64,000 nucleotides of DNA, from NCBI RefSeq assembly GCF_001558695.1, contig NZ_LNTU01000038.1, positions 248,001 through 312,000 on the forward strand, given 5' to 3'. The stretch is from Paramesorhizobium deserti (GTDB taxonomy: Bacteria; Pseudomonadota; Alphaproteobacteria; Rhizobiales; Rhizobiaceae). The notes beneath the pieces are model-generated. The model made no database searches. It was not told the DNA's origin and saw only the letters and a program-made list of their open reading frames with translations. The first letter of the stretch is position 1; each line of letters starts with the position of its first letter. This document shows positions 1 through 8,575 of the stretch, one piece after another. A program made the translations under genes and the position numbers.

Positions 1-1473
1 ATTGCAGGCGGTCTTTATCCGGGCCAGGCAGCGCTGGCCGAACGGGCGGCACCTTCAGGTGGCGTGCTGTCGCTTCTCCCGCCGCCGCAGACAACAGACC
101 ATTCCGTCGCCCTTGCCGGACGCACGCTCAAGTATCAAGCCAAGGCCGGTACACTGTCGCTTTTGTCGGGCAAGGGCGATGTCACCGCGGAAATCTTCTA
201 CGTCTCCTATACGCTCTCCGGCGAGACCCCCGACGCCAATTCGAAGCGTCCGATCACCTTCGTCTTCAACGGTGGTCCGGGCGCGGCATCCGCCTATCTG
301 CATATCGGCGCCATTGGTCCGCGCATCATCGCGACCGCCGCCGATGGTGCGTTCCTCCCGCCGCCTCAGACGCTCGTGGATAATCCGGATAGCTGGCTCG
401 ACATGACGGACCTCGTCTTTGTCGATCCGGTCGGAACGGGTTACAGCCGCGAAGCGCCCGGCCAGGAGACGCGCAATTTCTGGGGCGTCAACCAGGATGC
501 GACGTCCATGGGGGCATTCGTCCGGCTTTTTCTCACCCAGACCGGCCGCATGGGATCGCCGGTCTTCCTTGCCGGCGAAAGCTATGGCGGGTTCCGGGCG
601 GCTTTGCTCGCCAAGACGCTGCAGGAAGACGCAGGCGTCAATGTGAACGGTGTCGCGCTCATCTCACCGGCGCTCGAATTCATGCTGGTGCGGCCGGACG
701 AATTCGATACGCTGCACTGGGCGCTCGAACTTCCGTCGTTGGCCGCGGTGCGTCTGCAAAGCGAAGGTGTTGCCGGCGACGCGCTGCAAGCGCGATTGGC
801 CGAGGTCGAGCACTATGCGCTCGGCGATTATCTCGCCGCCCTGACCGGCGGGCTGGAACAGGGCGGCCAACACGCAAGCCAGCGTGTGGCGGAGATCACC
901 GGCCTGCCGCTCGATCTCGTCCAGCGGAACTTTGCGCGTATTTCGACGGGGCTTTTCGTCAAGGAGTTTGCGCGCAAAAAGGGCGATGTGCTGAGCGCCT
1001 ATGACGGCACGATCGCAACGGCGGATATCGCCCCCGACAGTTCAAGGAACAATGGTCCCGATCCGGTGCTCGACCGCAGCGTACCGGTGCTGACCTCGGC
1101 CTTTGTCGACTATGCGCGGAACGAGCTGAATTTCCACACCAATATCAGCTATCGGCTCCTGAACGGCGAGATCAGCCGTGCCTGGGACTATGGCATCGGC
1201 TCACGCCAGGGCTATGCCGGCGTCATGAACGATCTCCAGCGGGCGCGCTCGCTCAATCCCGCCCTCGGTGTGCTGATCATCAACGGCTATACCGATCTCG
1301 TGACGCCCTATATGACGTCGCGTTATCTCGTCAGCCAGATTCCTTCCCTTCCAGGCGCAAGGCGCATCCGCGTCGCGGCGGTGGAAGGGGGGCATATGAT
1401 GTATTTCAGGCCGGAAGGTCGACGCGCGCTGAAGGAACACGCCTCGGAACTCTATCGTGGGGTCACGGAATGA
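1..1473 (+). CDS. Peptidase S10 (serine carboxypeptidase)-like protein, 5' end outside window
   Basis: The frame is open to the first base, so the gene is 5'-truncated by the window; the GTG at 64 is only the first in-window start candidate. Residues before it (GLYPGQAALA) resemble the end of a signal peptide, so a periplasmic or secreted enzyme is likely. The S10 alpha/beta-hydrolase triad is visible: Ser in GESYGG (codon at 580), Asp in NGYTDLVTPY (codon 1294) and His in EGGHMMYF (codon 1393). NGGPGAAS near the N-terminus is the family oxyanion region. S10 enzymes remove C-terminal amino acids from peptides; the substrate here is unknown. The gene is complete at its 3' end and is followed by a 131 bp gap before a regulator on the same strand. 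Confidence 0.85.
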   Translation: MAGGLYPGQAALAERAAPSGGVLSLLPPPQTTDHSVALAGRTLKYQAKAGTLSLLSGKGDVTAEIFYVSYTLSGETPDANSKRPITFVFNGGPGAASAYLHIGAIGPRIIATAADGAFLPPPQTLVDNPDSWLDMTDLVFVDPVGTGYSREAPGQETRNFWGVNQDATSMGAFVRLFLTQTGRMGSPVFLAGESYGGFRAALLAKTLQEDAGVNVNGVALISPALEFMLVRPDEFDTLHWALELPSLAAVRLQSEGVAGDALQARLAEVEHYALGDYLAALTGGLEQGGQHASQRVAEITGLPLDLVQRNFARISTGLFVKEFARKKGDVLSAYDGTIATADIAPDSSRNNGPDPVLDRSVPVLTSAFVDYARNELNFHTNISYRLLNGEISRAWDYGIGSRQGYAGVMNDLQRARSLNPALGVLIINGYTDLVTPYMTSRYLVSQIPSLPGARRIRVAAVEGGHMMYFRPEGRRALKEHASELYRGVTE

Positions 1474-1604
1474 TCCGGAGTGCAATCGCGTTTGCGTGCT
1501 TGACGTGGTGGCCACCCCACGCTCATTCTGCATCTGCGATCGGCCGGAACGGGAGTAAACGGCAGGGCCGCATTTAGACATAGTTCAGGCCTCGGGAGGA
1601 GCGC

Positions 1605-2570
1605 ATGGACGAGCACCCATTCGATCGCCATGCAGATCGGATTCAGGCCGCGATTGCGTCGGACGCGACGGCCAGATCCGCGCTGATCGCCTCCTGGCGC
1701 CGCTCCTGCAACCTGCACCGGCTTGATCCCGCTTACCGCAAATCCCCCAAGCGCTTGTCTGACGCCCAGTTGAACGAGGCACGGCAGAGGATTGAACCGC
1801 TTGTCGTGGCGGCCAAATCCAGCCTGGACAGACTTTATCTCGCGGTGGGCGGGGCTGGATGCTGTGTTCTGCTGGCCGATCGCGATGGCGTGCCGGTCGA
1901 GCGGCGCGGAGCCATTGCCGATGACGATACGTTCCGCGAATGGGGCCTTTGGACGGGCGCGATATGGAGCGAGGACAGCGAAGGCACCAATGGCATCGGC
2001 ACCTGCCTGGTGGAGCAGCGGGCGCTCACCATCCACCGTGACCAGCATTTCCTGACGCGCAACACGGATTTGAGCTGTACGACGGCGCCCATCTATGATC
2101 ACGAGGGGAATTTGGCCGCGGCGCTCGATGTGTCGTCCTGCCGGGCCGATCTGACGGAAGGGTTCGTCAATCTCATTTCCATGGCGGTGATCGATGCGGC
2201 GCATCGGATCGAAATGGACAATTTCCGCATGGCTTTCCCCAAGGCGCGGATTTTGCTGGCGCCGGTCGCTGAGAAGAGCAGCAGGGCGCTCGTCGCGGTC
2301 GATGCGGATGATCTCGTGATCGGCGCGACCCGCGCTGCCCGTCTGGCGCTGGGGATCACGCCCGGTTGCCTGAAGAAGCCGCTGCCGGTGAGTAGTCTCT
2401 TCGGCTCCACGATCGAAGCGGAGAATTTCGCCGATGCCGAACGCGGCGTTCTGCAACGGGCGCTGGCGCGTGCGGATGGCAATGTCTCGGCCGCGGCCCA
2501 ATCGCTCGGCGTTAGCCGCGCCACGCTGCACCGCAAGCTGAAACGCCTGGGTATTGAGCGCCCACATTGA
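1605..2570 (+). CDS. AcoR-like GAF/Fis-type transcriptional regulator lacking the AAA+ domain
   Basis: A 321-residue protein whose N-terminal two thirds (about 20-200) match the GAF-containing sensor part of AcoR-type activators (SWRRSCNLHRLDP; EGTNGIGTCL), and whose C-terminus (about 278-320, DGNVSAAAQSLGVSRATLH) is a Fis-type helix-turn-helix. Classical AcoR proteins are about 600 residues or more and carry a sigma54-contacting AAA+ domain between these parts. Here nothing resembling Walker A or GAFTGA is present, so activation must be sigma54-independent or the protein may repress. It lies upstream of an aldehyde dehydrogenase gene, and a perfect 10-bp inverted repeat stands between them. 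Start ATG 1605 follows GGGAGGAGC. Control of the dehydrogenase is inferred from position. Confidence 0.85.
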   Translation: MDEHPFDRHADRIQAAIASDATARSALIASWRRSCNLHRLDPAYRKSPKRLSDAQLNEARQRIEPLVVAAKSSLDRLYLAVGGAGCCVLLADRDGVPVERRGAIADDDTFREWGLWTGAIWSEDSEGTNGIGTCLVEQRALTIHRDQHFLTRNTDLSCTTAPIYDHEGNLAAALDVSSCRADLTEGFVNLISMAVIDAAHRIEMDNFRMAFPKARILLAPVAEKSSRALVAVDADDLVIGATRAARLALGITPGCLKKPLPVSSLFGSTIEAENFADAERGVLQRALARADGNVSAAAQSLGVSRATLHRKLKRLGIERPH

Positions 2571-2583
2571 TTTTGGCGTCGGC

Positions 2584-2607
2584 AAGTGTCGCAGGATTGC
2601 GACACTT
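2584..2607. promoter_or_regulatory. Perfect 10-bp inverted repeat, candidate operator for the AcoR-like regulator
   Basis: AAGTGTCGCA (2584-2593), a 4-nt spacer and TGCGACACTT (2598-2607) form a perfect dyad, 13 bp after the regulator stop and about 100 bp before the aldehyde dehydrogenase start. Fis-type regulators bind such dyads (known for the family). There is no following T-run, so an operator is more likely than a terminator. Confidence 0.55.
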
Positions 2608-2708
2608 CGCAGATCAATCGCCTTGGGTTGGGCTGACAGCAAAGGCTGCTGCGGCGATGCTTCCTTCGGAACGCCGCATCCAGCGGCGTCGCTTCTCGGG
2701 AGGAAGAC

Positions 2709-4226
2709 ATGAACAAGGTAGAATTTTCCCGCACGGTGAAAGTCCCCTTCGCCAAGCGGTATGACAATTTCATCGGCGGCCAATGGGTCGCGCCTAAGTC
2801 GGGACGCTATTTCGAGAACATCTCCCCGGTGACCGGCCGGCCGCTCGGCGAAATCGCCCGCTCGGATGCGGCTGATGTCGAGGCCGCACTCGACGCCGCC
2901 CATGCCGCCAGGGAGGCCTGGGGACGCACGAGCGCCGCCGAACGGGCGCTGATCCTCAACCGCATCGCTGATCGTATGGAAGAAAACCTCGATCTTCTGG
3001 CGCTTGCCGAAACCTGGGACAACGGCAAGCCGATCCGTGAAACGACAGCCGCCGACCTGCCGCTCGCCATCGACCATTTCCGTTATTTCGCCGGCGCTAT
3101 CCGTGCCCAGGAGGGTGGCATCTCCGAAATCGACCACGACACGGTCGCCTATCATTTTCATGAGCCGTTGGGCGTCGTCGGTCAGATCATCCCATGGAAT
3201 TTCCCGCTGCTGATGGCCTGCTGGAAGCTCGCCCCGGCGCTCGCCGCCGGCAATTGCGTCGTCATCAAGCCCGCCGAACAGACGCCCGCGACTATCATGC
3301 TGTGGGCCGATCTCATCGGCGACCTCCTGCCAGCCGGCGTGCTCAACATCGTCAATGGCTTCGGCCTCGAAGCGGGCAAGCCGCTGGCCTCATCCCCGCG
3401 CATTGCCAAGATCGCGTTTACCGGCGAAACGACGACCGGTCGGCTGATCATGCAATATGCCAGCCAGAACCTGATTCCCGTCACGCTGGAATTGGGCGGT
3501 AAGTCGCCCAATATCTTCTTCGGGGATGTGACCGCTGAAGATGATGATTTCTTCGATAAGGCGATCGAAGGCTTCGTCATGTTCGCGCTCAATCAGGGCG
3601 AGGTCTGCACTTGTCCGAGCCGGGCACTGATCCACGAAGACATCTACGATGAATTCATGGAGCGCGCGCTGAAACGCGTCGAGGCGATCGTTCAGGGTGA
3701 TCCGCTCGATCCCGCCACGATGATCGGCGCGCAGGCATCCTCCGAACAACTGGAGAAGATCCTCTCTTATATCGACATCGGCCGTCAGGAAGGTGCTGAG
3801 GTTTTGACCGGCGGCGAGCGCAATGAACTGCCGGGCGACCTTGCCGGCGGCTATTACGTCAAGCCGACTGTCTTCAAGGGCCACAACAAGATGCGCGTCT
3901 TCCAGGAGGAGATCTTCGGGCCGGTCGTCTCGGTCACGACCTTCAGGGATGACGACGAGGCCTTGTCGATCGCCAATGACACGCTCTACGGCCTCGGCGC
4001 GGGCATCTGGAGCCGCGATGCCAATCGCTGTTATCGCTTCGGCCGCGCCATCCAGGCGGGCCGCGTCTGGACGAATTGCTATCACGCTTATCCCGCCCAT
4101 GCGGCGTTTGGCGGCTATAAGCAGTCCGGCATCGGGCGCGAAACGCACAAGATGATGCTCGACCACTACCAGAATACGAAGAACATGCTGGTCAGTTACA
4201 GCCCGAAGAAGCTCGGCTTTTTTTAA
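2709..4226 (+). CDS. NAD-dependent aldehyde dehydrogenase (AldB/ExaC-type acetaldehyde dehydrogenase)
   Basis: This 505-residue cytoplasmic enzyme has the full aldehyde dehydrogenase fold. [20 protein letters not shown] is the cofactor-domain signature, Glu261 in LELGGKSP is the general base and Cys300 in [11 protein letters not shown] is the catalytic thiol. The GEVCTCPSR form is typical of the AldB/ExaC acetaldehyde dehydrogenase subgroup that oxidises short aldehydes to carboxylic acids with NAD(P). The ATG at 2709 is preceded by GGGAGGAAGAC. It is flanked by an AcoR-like regulator and a DUF779 gene, a conserved neighbourhood for ethanol/acetoin-type aldehyde oxidation. The exact substrate cannot be read from the sequence. 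Confidence 0.93.
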   Translation: MNKVEFSRTVKVPFAKRYDNFIGGQWVAPKSGRYFENISPVTGRPLGEIARSDAADVEAALDAAHAAREAWGRTSAAERALILNRIADRMEENLDLLALAETWDNGKPIRETTAADLPLAIDHFRYFAGAIRAQEGGISEIDHDTVAYHFHEPLGVVGQIIPWNFPLLMACWKLAPALAAGNCVVIKPAEQTPATIMLWADLIGDLLPAGVLNIVNGFGLEAGKPLASSPRIAKIAFTGETTTGRLIMQYASQNLIPVTLELGGKSPNIFFGDVTAEDDDFFDKAIEGFVMFALNQGEVCTCPSRALIHEDIYDEFMERALKRVEAIVQGDPLDPATMIGAQASSEQLEKILSYIDIGRQEGAEVLTGGERNELPGDLAGGYYVKPTVFKGHNKMRVFQEEIFGPVVSVTTFRDDDEALSIANDTLYGLGAGIWSRDANRCYRFGRAIQAGRVWTNCYHAYPAHAAFGGYKQSGIGRETHKMMLDHYQNTKNMLVSYSPKKLGFF

Positions 4227-4243
4227 ACTTGGCAAGCCTCGGA

Positions 4244-4266
4244 GCGGCGCGGCCATGCCGCGCCGC
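4244..4266 (+). repeat. GC-rich 10-bp perfect hairpin between aldehyde dehydrogenase and DUF779 genes
   Basis: GCGGCGCGGC, loop CAT, GCCGCGCCGC: a perfect hairpin starting 18 nt after the dehydrogenase stop. It is not followed by a U-tract, so it is more likely an mRNA-stabilising or partial attenuating element than a complete intrinsic terminator. Confidence 0.5.
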
Positions 4267-4340
4267 CTGGTTACTTTGATGTCGCTTGATCTCACCTGGA
4301 AGTCTGCAGCTTCCTCGGGATCCTGCATCGGGAGGATCAT

Positions 4341-4676
4341 ATGACCGGTAAAGTTTCGGCCACAACCGCTGCGTTGCAGTTGCTTGAGGAGATCGTAGCG
4401 GATCACGGTCCCGTCCTCTTTCACCAGTCCGGCGGCTGTTGCGACGGTTCGTCGCCGATGTGTTATCCGCAGGACGATTTCATCGTCGGCGATAATGACG
4501 TGCTGCTTGGGTTTATAGGCGATGCCCCGTTCTATATCAGCGCCTCTCAATTCGAGGTGTGGAAGCATACCGATCTAATCATCGACGTGGTGCCCGGGCG
4601 CGGCGGCATGTTCTCGCTCGACAATGGGCGGGAAAAGCGGTTCCTGACGCGCTCGAAGGTCTGTGCCGTCAGATAG
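4341..4676 (+). CDS. DUF779 domain protein, partner of the aldehyde dehydrogenase
   Basis: The protein has 111 residues, about the whole length of the DUF779 family. It carries the cysteine-rich stretch SGGCCDGSSPMCYP near residues 30-43 and VDVVPGRGGMFSLD towards the C-terminus. Genes of this family commonly sit directly downstream of AldB/ExaC-type aldehyde dehydrogenases, as here, but the biochemical role is not established; the clustered cysteines suggest metal or redox chemistry. The start ATG 4341 has a clear GGGAGGATC ribosome binding site. It is probably cotranscribed with the dehydrogenase through the hairpin at 4244-4266. Confidence 0.85.
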   Translation: MTGKVSATTAALQLLEEIVADHGPVLFHQSGGCCDGSSPMCYPQDDFIVGDNDVLLGFIGDAPFYISASQFEVWKHTDLIIDVVPGRGGMFSLDNGREKRFLTRSKVCAVR

Positions 4677-4743
4677 AAAGCCGTCACGGACACTGGCGAT
4701 GCAGTCTGCCCCTCATCAATAATCATTCCAAATTAAGACCTTG

Positions 4744-4769
4744 GGAACCCAGGAGGCTTTTCTGGCGTT
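4744..4769 (+). promoter_or_regulatory. EcfG (RpoE2)-type general stress promoter
   Basis: GGAAC (4744-4748), 17 bp, CGTT (4766-4769). This matches the alphaproteobacterial EcfG consensus GGAAC-N16/17-CGTT exactly and lies 56 bp before the ATG of the DUF6766 gene. Confidence 0.7.
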
Positions 4770-4825
4770 TTCCAGCCTATCCAGGTTCAAAGCTGTTCCT
4801 GGACCTGTTCTGGAGAGACGACACA

Positions 4826-5230
4826 ATGGCCCGGAGATCCATCTGGCGCGGCTATGGCTACGCTTGGGTAACGCTCGCATTTTTTGTTCTGACCATTGTC
4901 GGACATTGGATGTTTGGCTGGTTTGCTTTCGTGAACGAACAGCGGAGCCACGGTGAAGCAGCTACCTTTGGTCCGTATGCCGTCGAGATGATGCGCGATA
5001 CGCTGGAGAACTGGCAGTCGGAATTCCTGCAACTCCTTTGGCAGGTCGGCGGACTGGCCTTCCTGCTCTTTCTGGGCTCCCCCCAATCGAAAGAGGGCAA
5101 TGACCGCCTGGAAGCGAAAGTGGACGAATTGCTCCGGCATCTCGATCAGGAGCGCGGTGAGGCGATCATCCACGAGATTGATGATCGTTATTCCGGCAGG
5201 CATACCGACGAGCCGCATGCCCATCTGTGA
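4826..5230 (+). CDS. DUF6766 family small membrane protein, probable general stress gene
   Basis: A 134-residue protein with one hydrophobic segment at about 9-27 (WVTLAFFVLTIVGHWMFGW) and a second at about 64-78 (WQVGGLAFLLFLGSPQ), separated by a short polar loop containing WQSEFLQ. The C-terminal tail is charged and His/Asp-rich. The layout matches the DUF6766 family of small inner-membrane proteins, whose function is unknown. The start at ATG 4826 is chosen because GGAGAG lies just upstream and because the longer open frame (from 4559) would run through the EcfG promoter. It ends 5 bp from the end of the convergent HWE kinase gene. Confidence 0.75.
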   Translation: MARRSIWRGYGYAWVTLAFFVLTIVGHWMFGWFAFVNEQRSHGEAATFGPYAVEMMRDTLENWQSEFLQLLWQVGGLAFLLFLGSPQSKEGNDRLEAKVDELLRHLDQERGEAIIHEIDDRYSGRHTDEPHAHL

Positions 5231-5235
5231 TGGCT

Positions 5236-7056
5236 TCACCGCGCGATGGCCTGATCGCGCGCTACGGAAAGCATGATCATGAGGCCTTCCGGACTCCAGT
5301 CCCGTGTGATCCGGCCGCCGAGCGGGCCGAGGGTGGCGCGCATCAGGAGTGTGCCGAAGCCTTCATCCGCGGGCTCGGATTCGACGGGTGGGCCGCCGCG
5401 CTCGCGCCATGTCAGGACGAACTGGCCGCCATCTTCACGGCAAGTGATGTCAACACACCCCCGCGCAGCGGAAAGGGCGCCATATTTGGCTGCGTTCGTT
5501 GCAAATTCATGCAGGAGCAGCGCGAAATTCGTCACCGCCGTACCGCTGAGCGGCAGGTCGGGGCCAGTGATGACGGCGCGGGGTTCGCCATTATCCCTGT
5601 CCTCCTCGAACGGCAGCAGGATCGACCGGATCAGGGCGTGAAGCGTCGTCTGTCCCTCACCACCGGCGGTGGCGTCCCACATCTGGGGAAGGGTCAGAGA
5701 GTGGGCCTGGGCCAGCGCGGCGAAACGCTCACGCACCCCGGAGATGAGTTCCTCGGTGGAGCCGGCCGACCGGGCGCTCAGCGTCACCAGGCTGCTGGAG
5801 AGGGTGAAGAGGTTCTTCACCCGATGGTTCATTTCCCGCAAGAGCAGGCGTTGCTGCTCTTGCGCCTGCTTGCGCTCGGTGATGTTGCGGGCGATTTTCG
5901 AGGCACCGACGATCCGTCCCTGGGCATTCCTGATGGGAGATACCGTCAGCGAAATATCGATCAGCGTGCCGTCCTTGTGCTGCCGAACGGTTTCATAATG
6001 GTCGATACGCTCGCCGCGACGGATACGCGCTAGGATTCGCGGTTCCTCATCCTGCCGATCCGATGGCATGAGTACGGTGACCGGTTGGCCGATCACCTCA
6101 TGGGCTTTGTAGCCGTAAAGGCGCTCCGCTCCGTTGTTCCAACTCGTGATGATGCCGTTGAGGTCCTTCGACAGGATGGCGTCGTCGGAGGACTCGACGA
6201 TAGCCGCAAGCCGCTGCGCCGTCTCGTCGGCGATCTTGCGTCCGGTGATGTCCACCAGCAGGTTGACCGCACCGGTCAGTTCGCCGGCTTCGTCAAAAAG
6301 CGGCGTCGGAAAGGCGAGGAAAGGCACGCGGTGACCATCCGGCCGCTCGGCGGCGGCCTCCATGCCAGCGATCGCCCGCTTCTCCTTAAGCGAGATGGCC
6401 ATCGGGCATTCGTCATGGGGCGGGGACGTGCCGTCGGGCCAATAGAGCTTCCACGATCCGCAAAACCGGTCTTTTCCAAGTTCGGGCCGAACGCCCCACA
6501 ACTCGGCGGCGGCTTCGTTATAGAAAGAGATGCGTCCTTCGGCGTCCGTGGTGTAGAGCGCCGCCTGCAGCGTCTGCAGGATTGTTTCGAATTCCTTCTT
6601 CCGCCGCATCAGGGCCCCGCGGGCCTTATGCTGTTCGGTGTGGTCGCGAAAAACGTTGATGGCACCGGCAACATTACCATCGGCATCTTTCAGCACCTCG
6701 ATCGAGAGCAGCACCACAATGCGGCTCTTGTCGGGCCGTTCTATCACGATTTCCCGGTCGTACACGCTGTTGCCGGTCGCAAGCGCCACGGCCATCGGCC
6801 ACTCCAGGTGGGGTATTTCGGCTCCTTCGACGTCAAGAAGGCGCCAGGAACCGCAGAAGCGCTGAGCGGGATCGCCGAGACGAGGAGAGCAGCCCCACAG
6901 TTCGGTCGCCGCCCGGTTGTAGCGGATGATCAGGCCATCCCGATTGCAGACACAGACGCCGACCGGCAGAAGCTCGAACAGCGGATCATTTGCATTCACA
7001 TCGAGCGCACCATCCGCAAGCTGCAGCGCATTGGAAAGATCGGCGAAAGGGTTCAT
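5236..7056 (-). CDS. HWE-family sensor histidine kinase with three PAS domains
   Basis: A 606-residue protein without membrane segments: three PAS domains (about 25-135, 155-275, 280-400) followed by an HWE kinase module. The phospho-acceptor is His411 in REMNHRVKNLF; the HWE hallmarks HEFATNAAKYGALS and TWRERGGP follow in order. PAS1 and PAS2 share WGV/FCGSW and are probably a duplicated pair. HWE kinases in alphaproteobacteria often feed the PhyR-NepR-EcfG general stress switch or single-domain regulators (known for the family). No response regulator gene is adjacent, so the partner must lie elsewhere. The neighbour across the convergent junction carries an EcfG-type promoter, which fits a stress role but does not prove it. 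Confidence 0.92.
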   Translation of the reverse strand: MNPFADLSNALQLADGALDVNANDPLFELLPVGVCVCNRDGLIIRYNRAATELWGCSPRLGDPAQRFCGSWRLLDVEGAEIPHLEWPMAVALATGNSVYDREIVIERPDKSRIVVLLSIEVLKDADGNVAGAINVFRDHTEQHKARGALMRRKKEFETILQTLQAALYTTDAEGRISFYNEAAAELWGVRPELGKDRFCGSWKLYWPDGTSPPHDECPMAISLKEKRAIAGMEAAAERPDGHRVPFLAFPTPLFDEAGELTGAVNLLVDITGRKIADETAQRLAAIVESSDDAILSKDLNGIITSWNNGAERLYGYKAHEVIGQPVTVLMPSDRQDEEPRILARIRRGERIDHYETVRQHKDGTLIDISLTVSPIRNAQGRIVGASKIARNITERKQAQEQQRLLLREMNHRVKNLFTLSSSLVTLSARSAGSTEELISGVRERFAALAQAHSLTLPQMWDATAGGEGQTTLHALIRSILLPFEEDRDNGEPRAVITGPDLPLSGTAVTNFALLLHEFATNAAKYGALSAARGCVDITCREDGGQFVLTWRERGGPPVESEPADEGFGTLLMRATLGPLGGRITRDWSPEGLMIMLSVARDQAIAR

Positions 7057-7201
7057 CGCATGCTCCGGAACGTGGACACTGAAATCCGGGGGCCGAAGCC
7101 GCTCGGTTGAAGCCGCTGCACCAGCCGACTACCTTATTCAAGAATATCATGCGCAACGGCTTTTTCCAGTGGGCTCAAGACTTGCGGATATATCGGAGGG
7201 C

Positions 7202-7921
7202 TCAGCTGCCGTCCCTGTCCAGTTCCGGATAGTGGCGGAAGATGCCGAATTCATTGAAGGCGAGACGCCGTTCGGAGGTAAGGTATCGTTTGATGTTCGG
7301 CCTTTCCCTGACCGCATCGCGGAGGGCGGCCAGCGCCGGATATTTTTCTTCATAACGTTTCATGGCGCGGGGGAATGCATAGAGCAGTCCCTCGATCACC
7401 TGGAACAGCGAAAGATCAACATAGCTCAGGCTATCGCCGACGCTATGTCTGTCGCCATGCGGGTTCTGCCGCAGCACTCGTTCGAAATAGCCGAGATATT
7501 TCGGCAGCCGCTCATCGATAAAACTGGCGGCACGCGCCTTGGCGGGATCCTTCTGCTCTTCGTAATATTGCGAAACCGCGATCGGATGATGGGTGTCGTG
7601 GGCTTCGACCAGGAAATCGGTGATCGTCAGTTGCAGCCCGTTTGCGAAAAAGCGCAGCGTCTCATCCTGCGGGGCAAGCCCGAGCTTTGGCCCGAGATAG
7701 AAGAGGATATTCGCCACATGCGAGATGAGCACATTGCCATCCCTCAGGAACGGTGGGGCGAAGGGAATATGCTGTTCCGTGCGGCTCGCCATGATCTTCA
7801 TCATCGCCGCGGTGTCCTTGCGGGCCACGTCCACATAGTCGGCGCCGGCTTCCTCCAGCGCCAGCCGGACGAATTCGCCCCGGCCCGGAATGCCATCCCA
7901 ATAGTAAAGCTCATAGGCCAT
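7202..7921 (-). CDS. Glutathione S-transferase family protein
   Basis: The 239-residue protein has an N-terminal thioredoxin-like domain (about 1-85, starting MAYELYYWDGIPGRGEFVRL) and a helical C-terminal domain (about 95-220). The Tyr residues at positions 6-7 and the early RGE segment resemble the alpha/mu/pi/sigma-like classes, where a Tyr activates glutathione; PPFLRDGNVLISHVANILFY covers the usual cis-Pro and gamma-glutamyl-binding region. It is a cytoplasmic enzyme for conjugation or peroxide detoxification; the substrate is unknown. It lies 145 bp upstream of the HWE kinase on the same strand and 126 bp downstream of the SnoaL-like gene. Confidence 0.88.
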   Translation of the reverse strand: MAYELYYWDGIPGRGEFVRLALEEAGADYVDVARKDTAAMMKIMASRTEQHIPFAPPFLRDGNVLISHVANILFYLGPKLGLAPQDETLRFFANGLQLTITDFLVEAHDTHHPIAVSQYYEEQKDPAKARAASFIDERLPKYLGYFERVLRQNPHGDRHSVGDSLSYVDLSLFQVIEGLLYAFPRAMKRYEEKYPALAALRDAVRERPNIKRYLTSERRLAFNEFGIFRHYPELDRDGS

Positions 7922-8000
7922 GCGATCGTCTCCCGGTCTGCTTACGTGGAATTTCAGCTAGCATTTGCACCGCTGAGGCAAATGGACCGGAAGGAGAATA

Positions 8001-8025
8001 GGTTCCCAAACGGGAATTGGGAACC
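8001..8025 (-). terminator. Stem-loop, probable terminator of the SnoaL-like gene
   Basis: GGTTCCCAA (8001-8009), a 7-nt loop and TTGGGAACC (8017-8025) form a 9-bp perfect stem beginning 23 nt after the stop of the minus-strand SnoaL-like gene. On the minus strand it is followed by TATTCTCCTT, only moderately U-rich. It also contains a GGAAC box, but no good EcfG -10 follows. Confidence 0.5.
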
Positions 8026-8047
8026 GCTTCATGGCTTGCTGCTGGGC

Positions 8048-8479
8048 CTATGGCTTCAGATCGATCGCGGCCCTGAAGCTGCCGTCCATGTAGAAAGGAA
8101 CGGATGTGTGTACATGCGCGATCTTCCAGCTTCCCTGTACCTTCTTCAAACCGAGCGTCTGACGAAACCAGAGATCGACGTTCTCACCATCTGTCTTGGT
8201 TCCGGACATATGGATGAGCCCCGTTGAGAAGGCCGCCTGGTCGCCAACGGCGATCTCGACGTTGCGGGCTTCGCCGCCGATCGGACCACGCCAGGTAGAG
8301 AACCAGGCTTCAAGATCTTCGGCATCATCACCCCTGAACTCCAGTGGCGGGGCGAGTGTGAACTGCACGATATCGTTGGTCAGGTGTCTGCGTACGCCTT
8401 CCGCATCCTTGTTGCTGATCGCGTTCGACCAGGCGGCGATGACACCTTCCACCTCATGCTTTTCGCTGGCTAGAACCAT
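8048..8479 (-). CDS. SnoaL-like / ketosteroid isomerase-fold protein, probable ECF42 regulon member
   Basis: This 143-residue protein has the NTF2-like alpha+beta fold signature of the SnoaL/nuclear-transport-factor-2 group: an N-terminal helix with AWSNAISNKDAEGVRRHL, FRGDDAEDLEAWFSTWRGP in the middle and a C-terminal strand KVQGSWKIAHVHTSVPF. Such proteins are small isomerases, hydrolases or binding proteins; no function can be assigned. The ATG at 8479 has AGGAGGACAGC upstream. A promoter TGTCGG-N17-CGTC at 8516-8542, also found upstream of the adjacent sigma-factor operon, suggests it is a direct target of the ECF42 sigma factor encoded just upstream on the same strand. Confidence 0.85.
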   Translation of the reverse strand: MVLASEKHEVEGVIAAWSNAISNKDAEGVRRHLTNDIVQFTLAPPLEFRGDDAEDLEAWFSTWRGPIGGEARNVEIAVGDQAAFSTGLIHMSGTKTDGENVDLWFRQTLGLKKVQGSWKIAHVHTSVPFYMDGSFRAAIDLKP

Positions 8480-8515
8480 CTTTGCTGTCCTCCTGTCAGT
8501 TGGGTCTGTCCCAAG

Positions 8516-8542
8516 GACGAACGGACAGGCACCGATCCGACA
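8516..8542 (-). promoter_or_regulatory. ECF42-type promoter upstream of the SnoaL-like gene
   Basis: On the minus strand: TGTCGG (8542-8537), 17 bp, CGTC (8519-8516). The flanks TTCGTCCT are also shared with the copy at 10227-10253. ECF42 factors are reported to use TGTCGA at -35 and CGA/TC at -10, so this is a one-mismatch match. Confidence 0.65.
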
Positions 8543-8575
8543 GGGTCGAAGAAAATTCTGCTGGGGTGAAATAAT

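Noticed and set aside
2608-2708. Possible sigma54 promoter before the aldehyde dehydrogenase
   Set aside because: No TGGCAC-N5-TTGC-like pair was found with correct spacing, and the regulator lacks an AAA+ domain.
1452-3161. Long open frame (569 codons) on the minus strand
   Set aside because: It is antisense to the AcoR-like and aldehyde dehydrogenase genes; the sequence is Arg/Gly/Pro-rich without any family motif, as expected from high-GC third-position bias.
4559-4825. N-terminal extension of the DUF6766 gene
   Set aside because: It overlaps the end of the DUF779 gene in another frame, has no ribosome binding site at its start and would translate through an exact EcfG promoter.
8001-8025. 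EcfG promoter reading towards the glutathione S-transferase gene
   Set aside because: A GGAAC box is present on the minus strand but the base 17 downstream begins CATT rather than CGTT; the surrounding perfect stem-loop is better explained as a terminator.
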